A DNA stretch of 64,000 bases from Caballeronia sp. SL2Y3 (GCF_022879575.1 NZ_CP084262.1:620001-684000), one strand, 5' to 3'. Positions 8,246 to 18,145 are shown, counted from the first letter of the stretch. Translations and numbers: made by a program. Notes: generated from the letters alone by a model not told the origin.

Positions 8246-10039
8246 TCAGATATTGAGCGCGCGCTTGTTCACCGCGAGCGCCGCCTCGCGCATCACTTCC
8301 GAGAGCGAAGGATGCGGATGCGAAATGATGCCGATATCCTCCGACGCCGCCTTGAACTCCATCGCCACGACCGCTTCGGCGATCAGATCCGACGCGTTCG
8401 CCGAGACGATGTGCACGCCGAGAATCTCGTCGGTCTTCGCATCCGCGATCATCTTGATGAAGCCGTCCGTCTCGCCGATGCCGAGCGCGCGCCCGTTCGC
8501 CATCATCGGGAACTGGCCGGTGCGGTACTCGCGGCCTTCCGCCTTGAGCGCCTGTTCCGTCTGCCCGACCCACGCGATTTCCGGGTGCGTGTAGATCACC
8601 CACGGGATGCAGTTGTAATCGATATGCGGCTTCTGTCCGTCGATGATCTCGGCCACCAGCACGCCTTCGTCCTCGGCCTTGTGCGCGAGCATCGGGCCGC
8701 GCACGACATCGCCAATCGCGTAGACGTTGGGGACCGTCGTCGCGCAATGGCCATCGACGGGAATGAAGCCGCGCTGGTCCGTCGCGAGGCCGATGGAATC
8801 GAGCCCGAGATTGTCGGTGTTCGGCACGCGCCCGATGGATACGATCAGGCGGTCCGCGTCGAGCGTCTGCGCGGCGCCGTCCTTGTCGGTGTACGAGACG
8901 GACACGCCCGCATCCGACGCCTTCACGTTCTCGATCTTCACGCCGAGGTGAATGGTGAGCCCTTGCTTCTTGAAGAGCTTGGCGGCTTCTTTCTGGATCG
9001 CGGTGTCGGTGGAGGCGAGAAATTCGGGCAGCGCTTCGAGAATCGTCACTTCCGCGCCGAGCCTGCGCCACACCGAACCGAGTTCCAGGCCGATCACGCC
9101 CGCGCCGATCACGGCGAGCTTCTTCGGCGCGGAGTCGAAGGCGAGCGCGCCTTCGTTGTCGGACACGATGCGGTTGTCCACGGGCACGTTCGGCAGATGC
9201 CGCGCTTTCGAACCCGTCGCGATGATCACGTGCTTCGCGGTATGCGTCCCGTCCTGACCGCCGCCGCTCACTTCAATGCGAAACGCGCCGCCCGCCTTGC
9301 CCGCGAGCTTGCCGTGGCCCTTGAGCCACGTGATCTTGTTCTTGCGAAACAGGAACTCCACGCCGCCCGTGATCTTCTCGACGATGGCTTCCTTGCGCCC
9401 GATCATCTTCTTGATGTCGACGTTCAGGTTGTCCATCGAAATGCCGTGATCGCCGAAATGCAGCTTCGCGTTCTCGAACGCTTCGGACGACGCGAGCAGC
9501 GCCTTCGAAGGAATGCAGCCGACGTTAAGGCACGTGCCGCCGAGCTTCGGCTTGCCGGCCGGGTTGATCCATTCCTCGACGCACGCGACCGACATGCCGA
9601 GCTGCGCGGCGCGGATCGCGGCGATGTATCCACCGGGGCCCGCGCCGATCACGATCACGTCGAAGTCGGCTTTTTCTTGCGCAGACTCTGCCGGGCTCGC
9701 CTGTTGCGCCGGAGCAGCGGCGGGCTTTTCAGATGCTGCGGCAGGCGCGGGGGCGGGTGCGGGCGCGGGCGCGGCCGCAGACGGCGCGGCGGCTTTCGCC
9801 TCGGTGTCGATGGCGGCGAGCAGTTCGTCGGCGTGGACGATATCGCCTTGCTGCTTGAGCACTTCCGCCAGCACGCCGGATGCGGGCGCGGGCACTTCGA
9901 GCACGACCTTGTCGGTTTCCAGCTCGACGAGAATCTCGTCTTGCGTCACGGGGTCGCCCGCTTTCTTTTTCCACGGCAGCATCGTCGCTTCGGTGACGGA
10001 TTCGGAAAGCTGCGGAACCTTGACTTCAACCCTGGCCAT
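8246..10039 (-). CDS. lpdA: Dihydrolipoamide dehydrogenase (E3) with N-terminal lipoyl domain
   Basis: The 597-residue protein reoxidises dihydrolipoamide of 2-oxo acid dehydrogenase complexes using FAD and NAD+. Residues 1-80 form a lipoyl domain with Lys44 in ETDKVVLEVPAP. Residues 82-120 are an Ala/Pro linker. The rest is a class I disulfide oxidoreductase: FAD motif VIGAGPGGYIAAIRAAQLG, redox pair in GGTCLNVGCIPSK, NAD motif VIGAGVIGLELGSVW and the C-terminal catalytic His-Glu in HPHPSLSE. The lipoyl sequence (SESVTEATM, ELETDKVVLEVPA) resembles the E2 of 2-oxoglutarate dehydrogenase more than pyruvate E2. No E1 or E2 gene is adjacent, so it is an orphan E3, and which complex it serves is inferred only. 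Confidence 0.92.
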   Translation of the reverse strand: MARVEVKVPQLSESVTEATMLPWKKKAGDPVTQDEILVELETDKVVLEVPAPASGVLAEVLKQQGDIVHADELLAAIDTEAKAAAPSAAAPAPAPAPAPAAASEKPAAAPAQQASPAESAQEKADFDVIVIGAGPGGYIAAIRAAQLGMSVACVEEWINPAGKPKLGGTCLNVGCIPSKALLASSEAFENAKLHFGDHGISMDNLNVDIKKMIGRKEAIVEKITGGVEFLFRKNKITWLKGHGKLAGKAGGAFRIEVSGGGQDGTHTAKHVIIATGSKARHLPNVPVDNRIVSDNEGALAFDSAPKKLAVIGAGVIGLELGSVWRRLGAEVTILEALPEFLASTDTAIQKEAAKLFKKQGLTIHLGVKIENVKASDAGVSVSYTDKDGAAQTLDADRLIVSIGRVPNTDNLGLDSIGLATDQRGFIPVDGHCATTVPNVYAIGDVVRGPMLAHKAEDEGVLVAEIIDGQKPHIDYNCIPWVIYTHPEIAWVGQTEQALKAEGREYRTGQFPMMANGRALGIGETDGFIKMIADAKTDEILGVHIVSANASDLIAEAVVAMEFKAASEDIGIISHPHPSLSEVMREAALAVNKRALNI

Positions 10040-10268
10040 TCAGTTTCTCCTGTCTGCGCTGCTTGATCGATTGAGGACGCGCGTCACCGTTCACCGAAGC
10101 ACGGCCGCGTCGAAGCCACAGGATACGCCGTGTACGCGGCGTGCGTGCGTGTCCGTGAGGAGCCTCGCTGCGCAAGCTGCGGTCGACGGCATCGGCAGGT
10201 TGAAAGGCAGAGTGAGTTTGAACAGGAGGCGGCGCGCCGTTCGAATGGCGGAGAGACGATGTTCGACG

Positions 10269-10296
10269 CGCCGCTCGCCGAATGAAGCGAGCGGCG
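10269..10296 (-). terminator. Stem-loop downstream of the sugar ABC operon
   Basis: CGCCGCTCGC-N8-GCGAGCGGCG gives a perfect 10-bp stem about 20 bases after the last stop codon of the minus-strand ABC operon. It lacks a clear T-run, so it may terminate weakly or protect the 3' end of the mRNA. Confidence 0.5.
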
Positions 10297-10316
10297 ATTA
10301 AGAGCTTAGTGCAGCT

Positions 10317-11264
10317 TTAATGCGGCGCCGACCAGCCCTTGTAATTGGCGACGTTTTCGCGCGTGACGAGCGTCGACGGCATCAGGATCATCGTGCTGCT
10401 CGGCTTCTTGCCGTTCATCAGGTCATAGCCGACGCTCACCGCCTGCTGCGCCATCGACCACGGGTCCTGGCTCGCGGACGCCTGAATCAGCGTATCGGTC
10501 TTGAGCGCGTTTTCGATATCCGGTGCGCCGTCCACCGACGTAATCACCAGATTCGAGCGATGCAGCTGCTTCGCCGCGAGATCGCTGCCGATAGCTTGCG
10601 GATCGTTGATCGCGAACAGGCCGTCGAGCTTCGGGAAGCGCGTGAGATAGCCCTGCATCGCGTTCATGCCGCCTTCGCGCGAGCCTTTCGCATCCTGATC
10701 GTCGGACAGCACCTTGATGCCGGGGTTCTTCGCGAGCACGGACTTGCACCCGTTCACGCGGTCGATCACCGCCGACACTTGCGGCCCGTTCTCGATCACG
10801 ACATTGCCTTTGCCGTTGAGCTTCTTCGCGAGGAAGTCGCACGCGAGCTGGCCGGCCTGCACGTTGTTGGTCTGCACGGTCGCGTCCGCGCCCGCCGCCG
10901 CGACGTCCACCGCGACCACGACGATACCCGCCGCCTTCGCCTTCTTCACCGCCGGCTCGATGGCCTTCGGATCGACGGCGTTCAACAGGATCATGTCGAC
11001 GTGCGCCGAGATGAAGTTGTCGATCTGCGTGAACTGCTTGTTCATGTCGTAGTCGGACGAGACGGCCGTGACCTTCGCGTTCGGATTGATGGCCTTCGCC
11101 TTGGCTTCCGCGCCCTTCGAAATGGTCACGAAGTACGGGTTGCCGAGCGAGCCGACCGTGATGCCGATGGCCTTCAGTTGCTTGTCCGCCGCGTGCGCGG
11201 CGAGCGTCATCGTGCATCCGAGCGCGAGGGCCATGCTCGCGAACAGCTTGTTATGCTTGCGCAT
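10317..11264 (-). CDS. Periplasmic sugar-binding protein of an ABC importer (RbsB/FrcB type)
   Basis: The 315-residue protein begins with a Sec signal (KHNKLFASMALALGCTMTLAAHA, cleaved before ADKQ). The mature part is a type 1 periplasmic-binding fold (Peripla_BP_4): ITVGSLGNPYFVTISKGAE start, DYDMNKQ, and a FAINDPQAIGSD segment typical of ribose/fructose/xylose binders. It would deliver a sugar to the permease and ATPase encoded upstream in the same operon (order on the minus strand: ROK regulator, ATPase, permease, binding protein). The 87-base gap before it and its promoter-distal position match other sugar ABC operons. The sugar cannot be read from the sequence. Confidence 0.88.
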   Translation of the reverse strand: MRKHNKLFASMALALGCTMTLAAHAADKQLKAIGITVGSLGNPYFVTISKGAEAKAKAINPNAKVTAVSSDYDMNKQFTQIDNFISAHVDMILLNAVDPKAIEPAVKKAKAAGIVVVAVDVAAAGADATVQTNNVQAGQLACDFLAKKLNGKGNVVIENGPQVSAVIDRVNGCKSVLAKNPGIKVLSDDQDAKGSREGGMNAMQGYLTRFPKLDGLFAINDPQAIGSDLAAKQLHRSNLVITSVDGAPDIENALKTDTLIQASASQDPWSMAQQAVSVGYDLMNGKKPSSTMILMPSTLVTRENVANYKGWSAPH

Positions 11265-11351
11265 AGGGTTGTCTCCGGTTGTTTCGTTGATGTTGATGTC
11301 GATGGTTGCGACTCTAAGCGATGTAAGGCGTCGTGAACCGACAAGATCTCG

Positions 11352-12389
11352 TTACGTACGCGCCGATCCGCGCTGGCGATAACGGTCGAGCGCCACCGCG
11401 CCGATAATGACGAGGCCCTTGATGATGTACTGCCAGATGTCCGAGACGCCGAGCAGCACGAGGCCGTTCGACAGCACCGCGATGATGAGCGCGCCCACCA
11501 GCGTGCCGACGATCGAGCCGACGCCGCCCACGAAGCTCGTGCCGCCCAGAATGACCGCGGCGATGGCGTCGAGTTCATACGACTGGCCGAGTTGCAGGCC
11601 GTTCGCCGCATAGAGCCGCGCGGCGGACATGACCGCGCCCAGTCCGGCGAGCAGGCCCGACATCGCGTAGACGAACATCTGGATGCCCCAGACCTTGATG
11701 CCCGAAAGCCGCGCCGCTTCCGGATTGCCGCCGACCGAATAGATGCGCAGGCCGAGCACCGTGCGCCGCAGGATGAACCACGAGACGATCACGACCGCGA
11801 GCGCGATCACGACGAGCCACGGCACGCCGAGAATCGAATCGTTGCCGATGAACGCGAACGGCAGTTGCGGATTGAAGATGGTCGTGTCGTGACCGATCAG
11901 CCGCGCGATGCCGCGCACGGCGGTCAACGAGCCGAGCGTCACGATGAAGGGCGGCAGTTTCAAGAGCGCGATCAGCGCGCCGTTGATGACGCCGAAGCCG
12001 AGCCCGACGCCGAGCGCCGCGGGCACGCCGAGCCAGCCCATGCCTTGCAGGTTCGACGCGAGCAGCGCCGTGACCGCCGCCGCCGACAGCACCGAGCCGA
12101 CCGACAGGTCGATGCCGCCCGTCAGAATCACGAAGGTCATGCCCGCCGCGAGCACGATGTTGATCGACGCCTGCTGCGTGACGATCGAGATGTTCTGCAA
12201 GCTGAAGAAGCCGTCGGTGACCACACCGAAGCCGATGCACAGCAGAATCAGCACGGGCAACATGCCCGCCGTGCGCATCAGCACTTGCATGCGCTCGCGA
12301 TGCTCGATGCGGCGCTGCCGCTGGTTCGCGCTTTCGGCGCTTGAAACAGGGGCTGCGCCCGTGTCGTGGTGTTTCGTCGTGTTAGCCAT
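11352..12389 (-). CDS. ABC sugar permease (RbsC/FrcC type)
   Basis: The 345-residue inner-membrane protein has a charged 40-residue cytoplasmic start, then about 8-10 hydrophobic helices of the BPD_transp_2 family. It contains the GMTFVILTGGIDLSVGSV signature and the coupling segment LGGTSFVGGVGSIVGTLVGA near the C-terminus, both typical of ribose-class permeases. It starts 18 bases after the ATPase stop and precedes the binding protein, so it should form the pore of this importer. Substrate unknown. Confidence 0.9.
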   Translation of the reverse strand: MANTTKHHDTGAAPVSSAESANQRQRRIEHRERMQVLMRTAGMLPVLILLCIGFGVVTDGFFSLQNISIVTQQASINIVLAAGMTFVILTGGIDLSVGSVLSAAAVTALLASNLQGMGWLGVPAALGVGLGFGVINGALIALLKLPPFIVTLGSLTAVRGIARLIGHDTTIFNPQLPFAFIGNDSILGVPWLVVIALAVVIVSWFILRRTVLGLRIYSVGGNPEAARLSGIKVWGIQMFVYAMSGLLAGLGAVMSAARLYAANGLQLGQSYELDAIAAVILGGTSFVGGVGSIVGTLVGALIIAVLSNGLVLLGVSDIWQYIIKGLVIIGAVALDRYRQRGSART

Positions 12390-12407
12390 GTCTGTCTCCG
12401 AATAACG

Positions 12408-13976
12408 TCAAGCCGCCTGACCGAGCGCGGCCCGCGAGCCTGTCGCCAGTTCAATGATTCCTTCCTGCGAGATCGGCGTGCCCGAATGGCCGCCGAGTTC
12501 GCCCGCGATCACGCCTTCGCGCATCACCAGCACGCGATCCGCCACGCCGATCACTTCCGGCAGTTCACTCGATATCACGATCACGCCGACGCCCGATCGC
12601 GCGAGGTCGTTGATGATCCGGTAAATCTCCGACTTCGCGCCGATGTCCACGCCGCGCGTCGGTTCGTCGAGGATCAGCACTTCGGGCTTCGTTTCGAGCA
12701 GGCGCGACAGCAGCACTTTCTGCTGATTGCCGCCCGACAGCGCGCCCGCGTTCACGCGCGCATTCGGTACGCGAATGGACAGCGCCGCGATGGCGTCGCG
12801 CGCCCGCGTGTTTCCACGGGCAATGTCCATCACGCCGGCTTTCGCGTCGCGCCCGGCTACCGCGATGTTGATGTTGTCGCGCACGCTCATGTCGAGAAAA
12901 AGACCCTGGCCCTTGCGGTCTTCGGTGAGATAGACGAGGCCCGCGTCGATGGCGTCGCGCGGCGTGCGCAGCGCGAGCGGCTTGCCGTGCATCGACACTT
13001 CGCCGCGCGTGCGTTCCTCCGCGCCGAAGATGAGGCGCGCAAGCTCGGTGCGCCCCGCGCCGACCAGTCCGGCGATGCCGAGCACTTCGCCCGCGTGCAG
13101 ATCGAGGCTGCATCCGCGCACGCGGTTGTCGTCGGCCATGTCGCGCACGGACAGCACGACGTGGCCGGGATCGTAAGGCGCGTGCTCTTTCTTGTAGAAG
13201 CCGGAAATGTCGCGGCCAACCATCATGCGCACCAGGCTTTCGGCGGAGAGTTCGTCGCGCATCAGCGTGCCGACGTAGCTGCCGTCGCGCAGCACCGAGA
13301 CGCGGTCCGACAACTCGTAGATCTCCGCCATCCGGTGACTGATATAGATGATCGCGATGCCTTCCTCGCGCAGTTGACGCACGAGTTCAAAAAGGCGATC
13401 GGTTTCGCGCGACGAGAGCGGCGTGGTCGGCTCGTCCATCACGAGAATGCGCGCGTGCGCGTGTACCGCGCGCGCGATCTCGACCAGTTGCCGCTCGGCA
13501 ATCGACAAGTCGCCGACGAGCGTATGCGGCTTGAACGCCGCGCCCAGGCGCTTCAATACGTCTTCGCAGCCGCGCTCCATGCCGGGCCGGTCGACGAGCG
13601 ACCACGCGCCTTTGCCGCGACGCAGGTCGCGCCCGGCGTAGATGTTCTCGGCCACCGAGAGATTCGGCGCGAGACTCAGTTCCTGATAGATCACCGCGAC
13701 GCCGAGCGAGCGTGCGGCAAGCGGCCCGTCGATGACGACAGGCTTGCCGTCGATCAGAATCTGGCCGCCGGGGTCCGCCTGATACGCGCCCGAGAGAATC
13801 TTCATCAGCGTGGATTTGCCCGCGCCGTTTTCGCCCATCAGCGAATGCACTTCGCCGGGATACACGGACAGGCGCACGTCGTTCAACGCGCGCACGCCGG
13901 GAAACGTCTTGCTGATGCCGCGCATTTCGAGCAGCGGCGTGCGTGCCTCCGGCGAAAGGGCAGAGTCATGCGGCAT
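12408..13976 (-). CDS. Sugar ABC transporter ATPase with two nucleotide-binding domains (RbsA type)
   Basis: The 522-residue protein carries two ABC cassettes in tandem, as in RbsA, MglA and XylG. The first has Walker [10 protein letters not shown], signature [14 protein letters not shown] and Walker B ILVMDEPT. The second has the degenerate Walker A usual for this class ([13 protein letters not shown]), signature [13 protein letters not shown] and Walker [13 protein letters not shown]. It powers sugar import through the permease encoded next. Its ATG lies 11 bases inside the 3' end of the ROK regulator gene, showing translational coupling and a common transcript. Confidence 0.94.
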   Translation of the reverse strand: MPHDSALSPEARTPLLEMRGISKTFPGVRALNDVRLSVYPGEVHSLMGENGAGKSTLMKILSGAYQADPGGQILIDGKPVVIDGPLAARSLGVAVIYQELSLAPNLSVAENIYAGRDLRRGKGAWSLVDRPGMERGCEDVLKRLGAAFKPHTLVGDLSIAERQLVEIARAVHAHARILVMDEPTTPLSSRETDRLFELVRQLREEGIAIIYISHRMAEIYELSDRVSVLRDGSYVGTLMRDELSAESLVRMMVGRDISGFYKKEHAPYDPGHVVLSVRDMADDNRVRGCSLDLHAGEVLGIAGLVGAGRTELARLIFGAEERTRGEVSMHGKPLALRTPRDAIDAGLVYLTEDRKGQGLFLDMSVRDNINIAVAGRDAKAGVMDIARGNTRARDAIAALSIRVPNARVNAGALSGGNQQKVLLSRLLETKPEVLILDEPTRGVDIGAKSEIYRIINDLARSGVGVIVISSELPEVIGVADRVLVMREGVIAGELGGHSGTPISQEGIIELATGSRAALGQAA

Positions 13977-15225
13977 GGTTCACCTCCTGCGATTTGACAC
14001 CCGCGCCGCGATGCAGCCCCACGCGTGGCGAGAAGTTGAAGAACATCGGCAGCGTGGCCGCGCCGATTGCGCCCGCATCCGGGCCGAAGTTGCCGCGCAC
14101 GATTTCCGGCGTGCCGCGCGCTTCGGGCGCGTTCGCGGCCATCGTCGCGGCGAGACGGTCGATCAGGCGGTCGAGCAGGCCGCCGTCGATATCGGAATCG
14201 ATCACGACCATCGGCACGTCGAGCACGCAGAGCATCGCGCGCAACGCGGGAGCCAGGGCTTCGATGCAGTCGTCGATCCATTCTTCGACCGCGGGCAGAC
14301 GCCGCTCGATGCACGCCTGCACATCCAGGCGGCTTGCCGCCGGCGCGCCGGAGAAGTGCAGATGCCGCACGAGCGCATTGAGCGATGCGCGCGAAAGCAG
14401 AATGTCCCACTGGCCGGGCGGCTGCGGCGCGGACGGCAGGCGGCTCGGCCGCACCGGCATCACGCCGATGTCGCCCGCGTTGCCGGTCGCGCCGCGCAGA
14501 CAGTCTCCGTCGATGGCGACGCCGCCGCCGATGGCCGAGCCGAGAAAGAGATACACGAAGTCGTCGCAGTGGCGGCCGTGGCCGTAGAACAACTCGGCGG
14601 TCGCGGCGGCGTTGCCGTCGTTTTCGCCGAAGACGGGCAGGGCGAGCGCGCGGGACAGCGCGGCGGGAAAGTCGGTCTGGTCCCACGCGCGGAAGATGTC
14701 GGCGCTCGTGGTATCGGCGCTCACGCCCAGTTCGCGCAGCCAGCTGCCGAGGTTGTACGGCTGCGCGACGCCGATTCCGGTGAGACGCTCGCGCTCCGCC
14801 TCGCTCAAGAGGGCGAGCATGCCTTCGATATCGCGCTGAACGATCTCCAGCACCGCCGACGGATGCGGCAGCACGCGATCCAGCGCGCTTCGGGCGAGCA
14901 CGTCGCCCGCGAAATTAACGAGCACCGTCTCGATGCTGGTGCGGTCGAGCCGCACGCCGATGCCGAACGCGCCGCGCGGATCGAGTCGGATGAGCGACGC
15001 GGGCTGTCCGCGCTGTCCTTCGAGCCGCCGTCCGCTGTATTCGATCAGACCGGCGCGTTCGAGCGACTCGACGATACTGCCGACCGCCGTACTCGTCAGA
15101 TTCGCGTGACGCGCGAGATCGGCCTTCGACGCCGGCTCGGTGCGGCGCAGCGCCTGAAGCAGCAAACGCTCGTTGTATCGGCGCACGGACGCGGAATTGC
15201 TTCCTCTGCCGCTCGGCAATTTCAC
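13966..15225 (-). CDS. ROK-family transcriptional regulator (NagC/XylR type)
   Basis: The 419-residue protein has an N-terminal winged helix (residues about 15-75, with [36 protein letters not shown]) and a ROK sugar-kinase-like domain with [12 protein letters not shown] and GSAIGGGV. The usual ROK zinc site, an ExGH motif and a CxCGxxGCxE cluster, is not visible: the corresponding stretch reads [11 protein letters not shown] followed by no cysteines. It heads the ABC sugar operon and likely represses it until sugar is bound. A TAAATCAA-G-TTGATTTA palindrome lies 49-65 bases upstream of its ATG and is a good candidate for its own operator. Confidence 0.88.
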   Translation of the reverse strand: MKLPSGRGSNSASVRRYNERLLLQALRRTEPASKADLARHANLTSTAVGSIVESLERAGLIEYSGRRLEGQRGQPASLIRLDPRGAFGIGVRLDRTSIETVLVNFAGDVLARSALDRVLPHPSAVLEIVQRDIEGMLALLSEAERERLTGIGVAQPYNLGSWLRELGVSADTTSADIFRAWDQTDFPAALSRALALPVFGENDGNAAATAELFYGHGRHCDDFVYLFLGSAIGGGVAIDGDCLRGATGNAGDIGVMPVRPSRLPSAPQPPGQWDILLSRASLNALVRHLHFSGAPAASRLDVQACIERRLPAVEEWIDDCIEALAPALRAMLCVLDVPMVVIDSDIDGGLLDRLIDRLAATMAANAPEARGTPEIVRGNFGPDAGAIGAATLPMFFNFSPRVGLHRGAGVKSQEVNHAA

Positions 15226-15273
15226 TGGCTGTCTCCGGTTATGCTGGCAACCGTCATCTGTGTGACGATTAAT

Positions 15274-15290
15274 TAAATCAAGTTGATTTA
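15274..15290. promoter_or_regulatory. Candidate ROK operator / promoter of the sugar ABC operon
   Basis: TAAATCAA-G-TTGATTTA is a perfect 8-1-8 palindrome in an A/T-rich island (about 15267-15296) that stands out in GC-rich DNA. It lies between the divergent ROK gene and the methionine sulfoxide reductase gene. A/T-rich palindromes of this kind are typical targets of NagC/Mlc/XylR-type ROK proteins, so autoregulation is likely but inferred. Confidence 0.65.
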
Positions 15291-15411
15291 TTTAATACCG
15301 GGGCCGACAGGGTGTAAAGCAGGGAAATCCCGAAGCCGGTTTGGCATCCGGCGTGCGGCGATCAGCGCATAGACGCTAAGCTACACCTCGATCGCACTTC
15401 GAGCCGCCGCC

Positions 15412-15927
15412 ATGTTCACGCTTTCCCCGCCTTCCACGCCTTCCCACGCCAGCAAGTCCGCGCACTACGACGACCTGCTGCAACAGGCCCGTTCGCTGAT
15501 CGGCGACGAAGCCGACTTCATCGCGAACGCGGCGAACTTCTCGTCGCTCGTCTATCACTCGCTGCCGGATATCAACTGGGCCGGCTTCTATCTGTTCGAT
15601 GGCGACGAACTCGTCGTCGGGCCGTTTCAGGGCAAGCCCGCGTGCGTGCGCATCGCGCTCGGACGCGGCGTGTGCGGCACGGCGGCGCGCGAACGCAAAA
15701 CGCAAGTCGTCCCCGATGTCGACGCATTTCCCGGCCATATCGCGTGCGATTCGGCGTCGCGCTCGGAGATCGTGGTGCCGCTCGTCGGGAGCGACGGCAC
15801 GCTGATCGGCGTATGGGACGTCGACAGCCCCGTGCCCGGCCGCTTCGACGAAGAAGACGCCCGCGGCATGGAGGCGCTGTGCGCCGCGTTCATCGCGCTG
15901 GCGTGGGAAGAGCGTCCGCAAGCGTGA
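15412..15927 (+). CDS. msrC: Free methionine-(R)-sulfoxide reductase (GAF fold)
   Basis: The 171-residue cytoplasmic protein has the single-GAF architecture of fRMsr (E. coli MsrC/YebR), which reduces free L-methionine-(R)-sulfoxide and recycles through thioredoxin. Family landmarks are present: INWAGFYL, then three cysteines at Cys78 (KPACVRI), Cys88 (GRGVCGTAA) and Cys112 (HIACDSAS), plus GVWDVDSP and RFDEEDARGME. It is about the length of E. coli MsrC and starts at the ATG at 15412. It is transcribed away from the ROK gene and sits 59 bases before a sugar-binding protein gene, a functionally unrelated neighbour. Confidence 0.92.
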   Translation: MFTLSPPSTPSHASKSAHYDDLLQQARSLIGDEADFIANAANFSSLVYHSLPDINWAGFYLFDGDELVVGPFQGKPACVRIALGRGVCGTAARERKTQVVPDVDAFPGHIACDSASRSEIVVPLVGSDGTLIGVWDVDSPVPGRFDEEDARGMEALCAAFIALAWEERPQA

Positions 15928-15986
15928 ATCGCGGGTCGCTGCCGTTTGACTACAATGAGGCGACCGTCGATCCCCGACCCGCCTCC

Positions 15987-16964
15987 ATGATCAGCCTTGC
16001 TCGCCGCCGTCTGCTCACCACGTGCGTTCTCGCCGCGAGCGGGCTCGCGTCCGTGCGACCGGCCGCCGCGCAGCCCGGCGGCAAGGCGAGCGTCGCGCTC
16101 GTGATGAAGTCGCTCGGCGATCCCTTCGTCCAGTCCATGATCGACGGCGCGAAGAATTACCAGCGGCACTATGCATCGCAACTCGACCTCACGACCTACG
16201 GCACGCTCACGGACAACGACGTGACCGGGCAAAGGCGCATCATCGAAACGCTGGTCGCGGCGAAAGTGGACGCCATCGTGATCGCGCCGACCGATTCGAA
16301 GGCGCTCGTGCCGGTGGCCGCGAAAGCGGTCGCGGCGGGCGTCATCGTGATCGCCATCGACAATCCCTTCGACGACGACGCGCAGGAAGCCGCCAACGTC
16401 ACCATTCCGTTCGTCGGGCCGGACAGCCGGCGCGGCGCGCGGCTCGTCGGTGCGTATCTCGCCTCGAAGCTGAAGGCGGGCGACGAAGTCGGCATCATCG
16501 AAGGGCCGCCGAACGACCGCAACGCGCAGCAACGCACCATCGGCTACAAGGAAGCCATGAGCGCCGCGCAACTGCGCGTGAGCGCCCTCGACACCGGCGA
16601 CTGGACCGCGCCGAGCGGCAAGTCCATCGCGCTGCAAATGCTGTATGCGCACCCGGCGCTGCGCGGTTTGCTCTGCGCGAACGACAACATCGCGATGGGC
16701 GCGATCGACGCCATTCGCATCGCGGGCAAGAAAGGGCGCGTGCTCGTGACCGGCTACAACAACATCAGCGCGGTGCAGCCGCTTCTCGACAACGGCAGCA
16801 TGCTCGCGACCGTCGAGCAGTTCGGCGCGCGGCAGGCCGTGTTCGGCGTGGATGTCGCGGTGAAGGCGCTCGTCGAACGGCGCCGTCAGCGCGACTTGTC
16901 ACCCTACATGGAGACGCCGGTGCAGGTGGTGACGCGCGAGAAGACGCGCGCCCCGCGCGCTTAA
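15987..16964 (+). CDS. Sugar-binding protein, RbsB-like, without adjacent transporter
   Basis: The ATG at 15987 gives 325 residues starting MISLARRRLLTTCVLAASG, a signal peptide ending near RPAAAQ. The mature protein is a type 1 periplasmic binding fold with VALVMKSLGDPFVQSMIDGAK, APTDSKALVPVAAKAVAAG and LCANDNIAMGAIDAI. No permease or ATPase is next to it. It could feed the importer at 10.3-14 kb or act as a sensor input. Its stop TAA overlaps the stop of the convergent FAH gene within the four bases TTAA at 16961-16964. Confidence 0.85.
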   Translation: MISLARRRLLTTCVLAASGLASVRPAAAQPGGKASVALVMKSLGDPFVQSMIDGAKNYQRHYASQLDLTTYGTLTDNDVTGQRRIIETLVAAKVDAIVIAPTDSKALVPVAAKAVAAGVIVIAIDNPFDDDAQEAANVTIPFVGPDSRRGARLVGAYLASKLKAGDEVGIIEGPPNDRNAQQRTIGYKEAMSAAQLRVSALDTGDWTAPSGKSIALQMLYAHPALRGLLCANDNIAMGAIDAIRIAGKKGRVLVTGYNNISAVQPLLDNGSMLATVEQFGARQAVFGVDVAVKALVERRRQRDLSPYMETPVQVVTREKTRAPRA

Positions 16965-18145
16965 GCGTCCGCCGCGAGCAGGCCGCGCGCAGCGAGGCTG
17001 CGATACAGCGCGCGCACGCCGAAGGTCCACGGCTCGATTTCCGTCGAAAGGCGCACGGTGTTCACGAGCGCGCCGAGTTCCGGGGTCGAGATGGTAACGA
17101 CATCGCCCAGATGATGCGTGAAGCCGCCGCCTTCCGTGTCGCGGTCCTTGATCGGCGAGAACATGGTGCCGAGAAACAGCATGAAGCCGTCCGGGTATTG
17201 ATGATGCGCGCCGTGCGTCTGCGCGACGAGATCGGCGGGATCGCGGCTGATTTCGCTCATGTGGCTCACGCCTTCGAGCACGAAGCCGTCGTCCTCGCCT
17301 TCGATGCGCAGCGACACGCTCGTGCCGCGCACCGTGTCGAGCGTGAATCGGCCGTCGAAAAGCCGCACGAACGGGCCGATCGCGCACGACGCGTTGTTGT
17401 CCTTCGCCTTGCCGAGCAGAAGCGCGCTGCGGCCTTCGATATCGCGCAGATTCACGTCGTTGCCGAGCGTCGCGCCGACGATCTCGCCGCGCCCGTTCAC
17501 GGCCAGCACGATTTCCGGCTCCGGATTGTTCCATTGCGAGGTCGGATAGAGACCGACGTCAGCGCCGAAACCGACCGACGACATCGGCTGCGACTTCGAG
17601 AACACTTCCGCGTCCGGCCCGATGCCGACTTCCATGTATTGCGACCACGCGCCGCGCCGCTCGAGTTCCTCCTTCAGCTTCTGCGCGCTCTCCGAGCCCG
17701 GCTTGATCTTGGAAAGATCCGCGCCGATCAGCTTGTTGATGGTGTCGCGCACTTCCTGCGCCTTGGTCGCGTCGCCGCCGGCCTGTTCTTCGATCACGCG
17801 CTCCAGCAGACTCACTGCGAAGGTGACGCCGCACGCCTTCACGGCCTGCACGTCGCACGGGGCGAGCAGGCGCAAGCCGCCGGGCGCGGCGTCGAGCGTC
17901 GCTTGCAGCAGTTCTTGCGCGGTGCCGAGGCGTTCGCCCTGTGCGTTCTTCGCGATGTCGAGCGCGTCGGGGCGGTCGAAGAGATCGGCGGTGGTCGGGG
18001 CGGCGCGGGTGATGTCGAACACTTCGCCGTTTCGCACCGCGACGACAGCGGGACCATCGACCGGCGCGGGACGCCACACGCGGCCGATCAGCACGGCATC
18101 AGCGAGGTCTTCGGGCAGGCAGGAGGAGACGGAAACGGGCGGCAT
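16961..18145 (-). CDS. Fumarylacetoacetate-hydrolase-family protein, probable sugar-acid dehydratase/hydrolase
   Basis: The ATG at 18145 (MPPVSVSSCLPED) gives 394 residues. The C-terminal FAH domain shows NPEPEIVLAVNGRGE (metal-binding acidic pair), GNDVNLRDIEGR and KDNNASCAIGPF. The N-terminal third is an extension found in long FAH members linked to sugar-acid pathways; from memory Caulobacter XylX (2-keto-3-deoxy-xylonate dehydratase) has this size and layout. That role is plausible given the divergent IclR regulator, the convergent sugar-binding protein and the sugar-acid dehydratase at the window end, but it is inference. It is not the tyrosine-pathway FAH, as no partner genes are present. 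The start is preceded only by a weak ribosome site; a start at 18163 is possible. Confidence 0.82.
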   Translation of the reverse strand: MPPVSVSSCLPEDLADAVLIGRVWRPAPVDGPAVVAVRNGEVFDITRAAPTTADLFDRPDALDIAKNAQGERLGTAQELLQATLDAAPGGLRLLAPCDVQAVKACGVTFAVSLLERVIEEQAGGDATKAQEVRDTINKLIGADLSKIKPGSESAQKLKEELERRGAWSQYMEVGIGPDAEVFSKSQPMSSVGFGADVGLYPTSQWNNPEPEIVLAVNGRGEIVGATLGNDVNLRDIEGRSALLLGKAKDNNASCAIGPFVRLFDGRFTLDTVRGTSVSLRIEGEDDGFVLEGVSHMSEISRDPADLVAQTHGAHHQYPDGFMLFLGTMFSPIKDRDTEGGGFTHHLGDVVTISTPELGALVNTVRLSTEIEPWTFGVRALYRSLAARGLLAADA

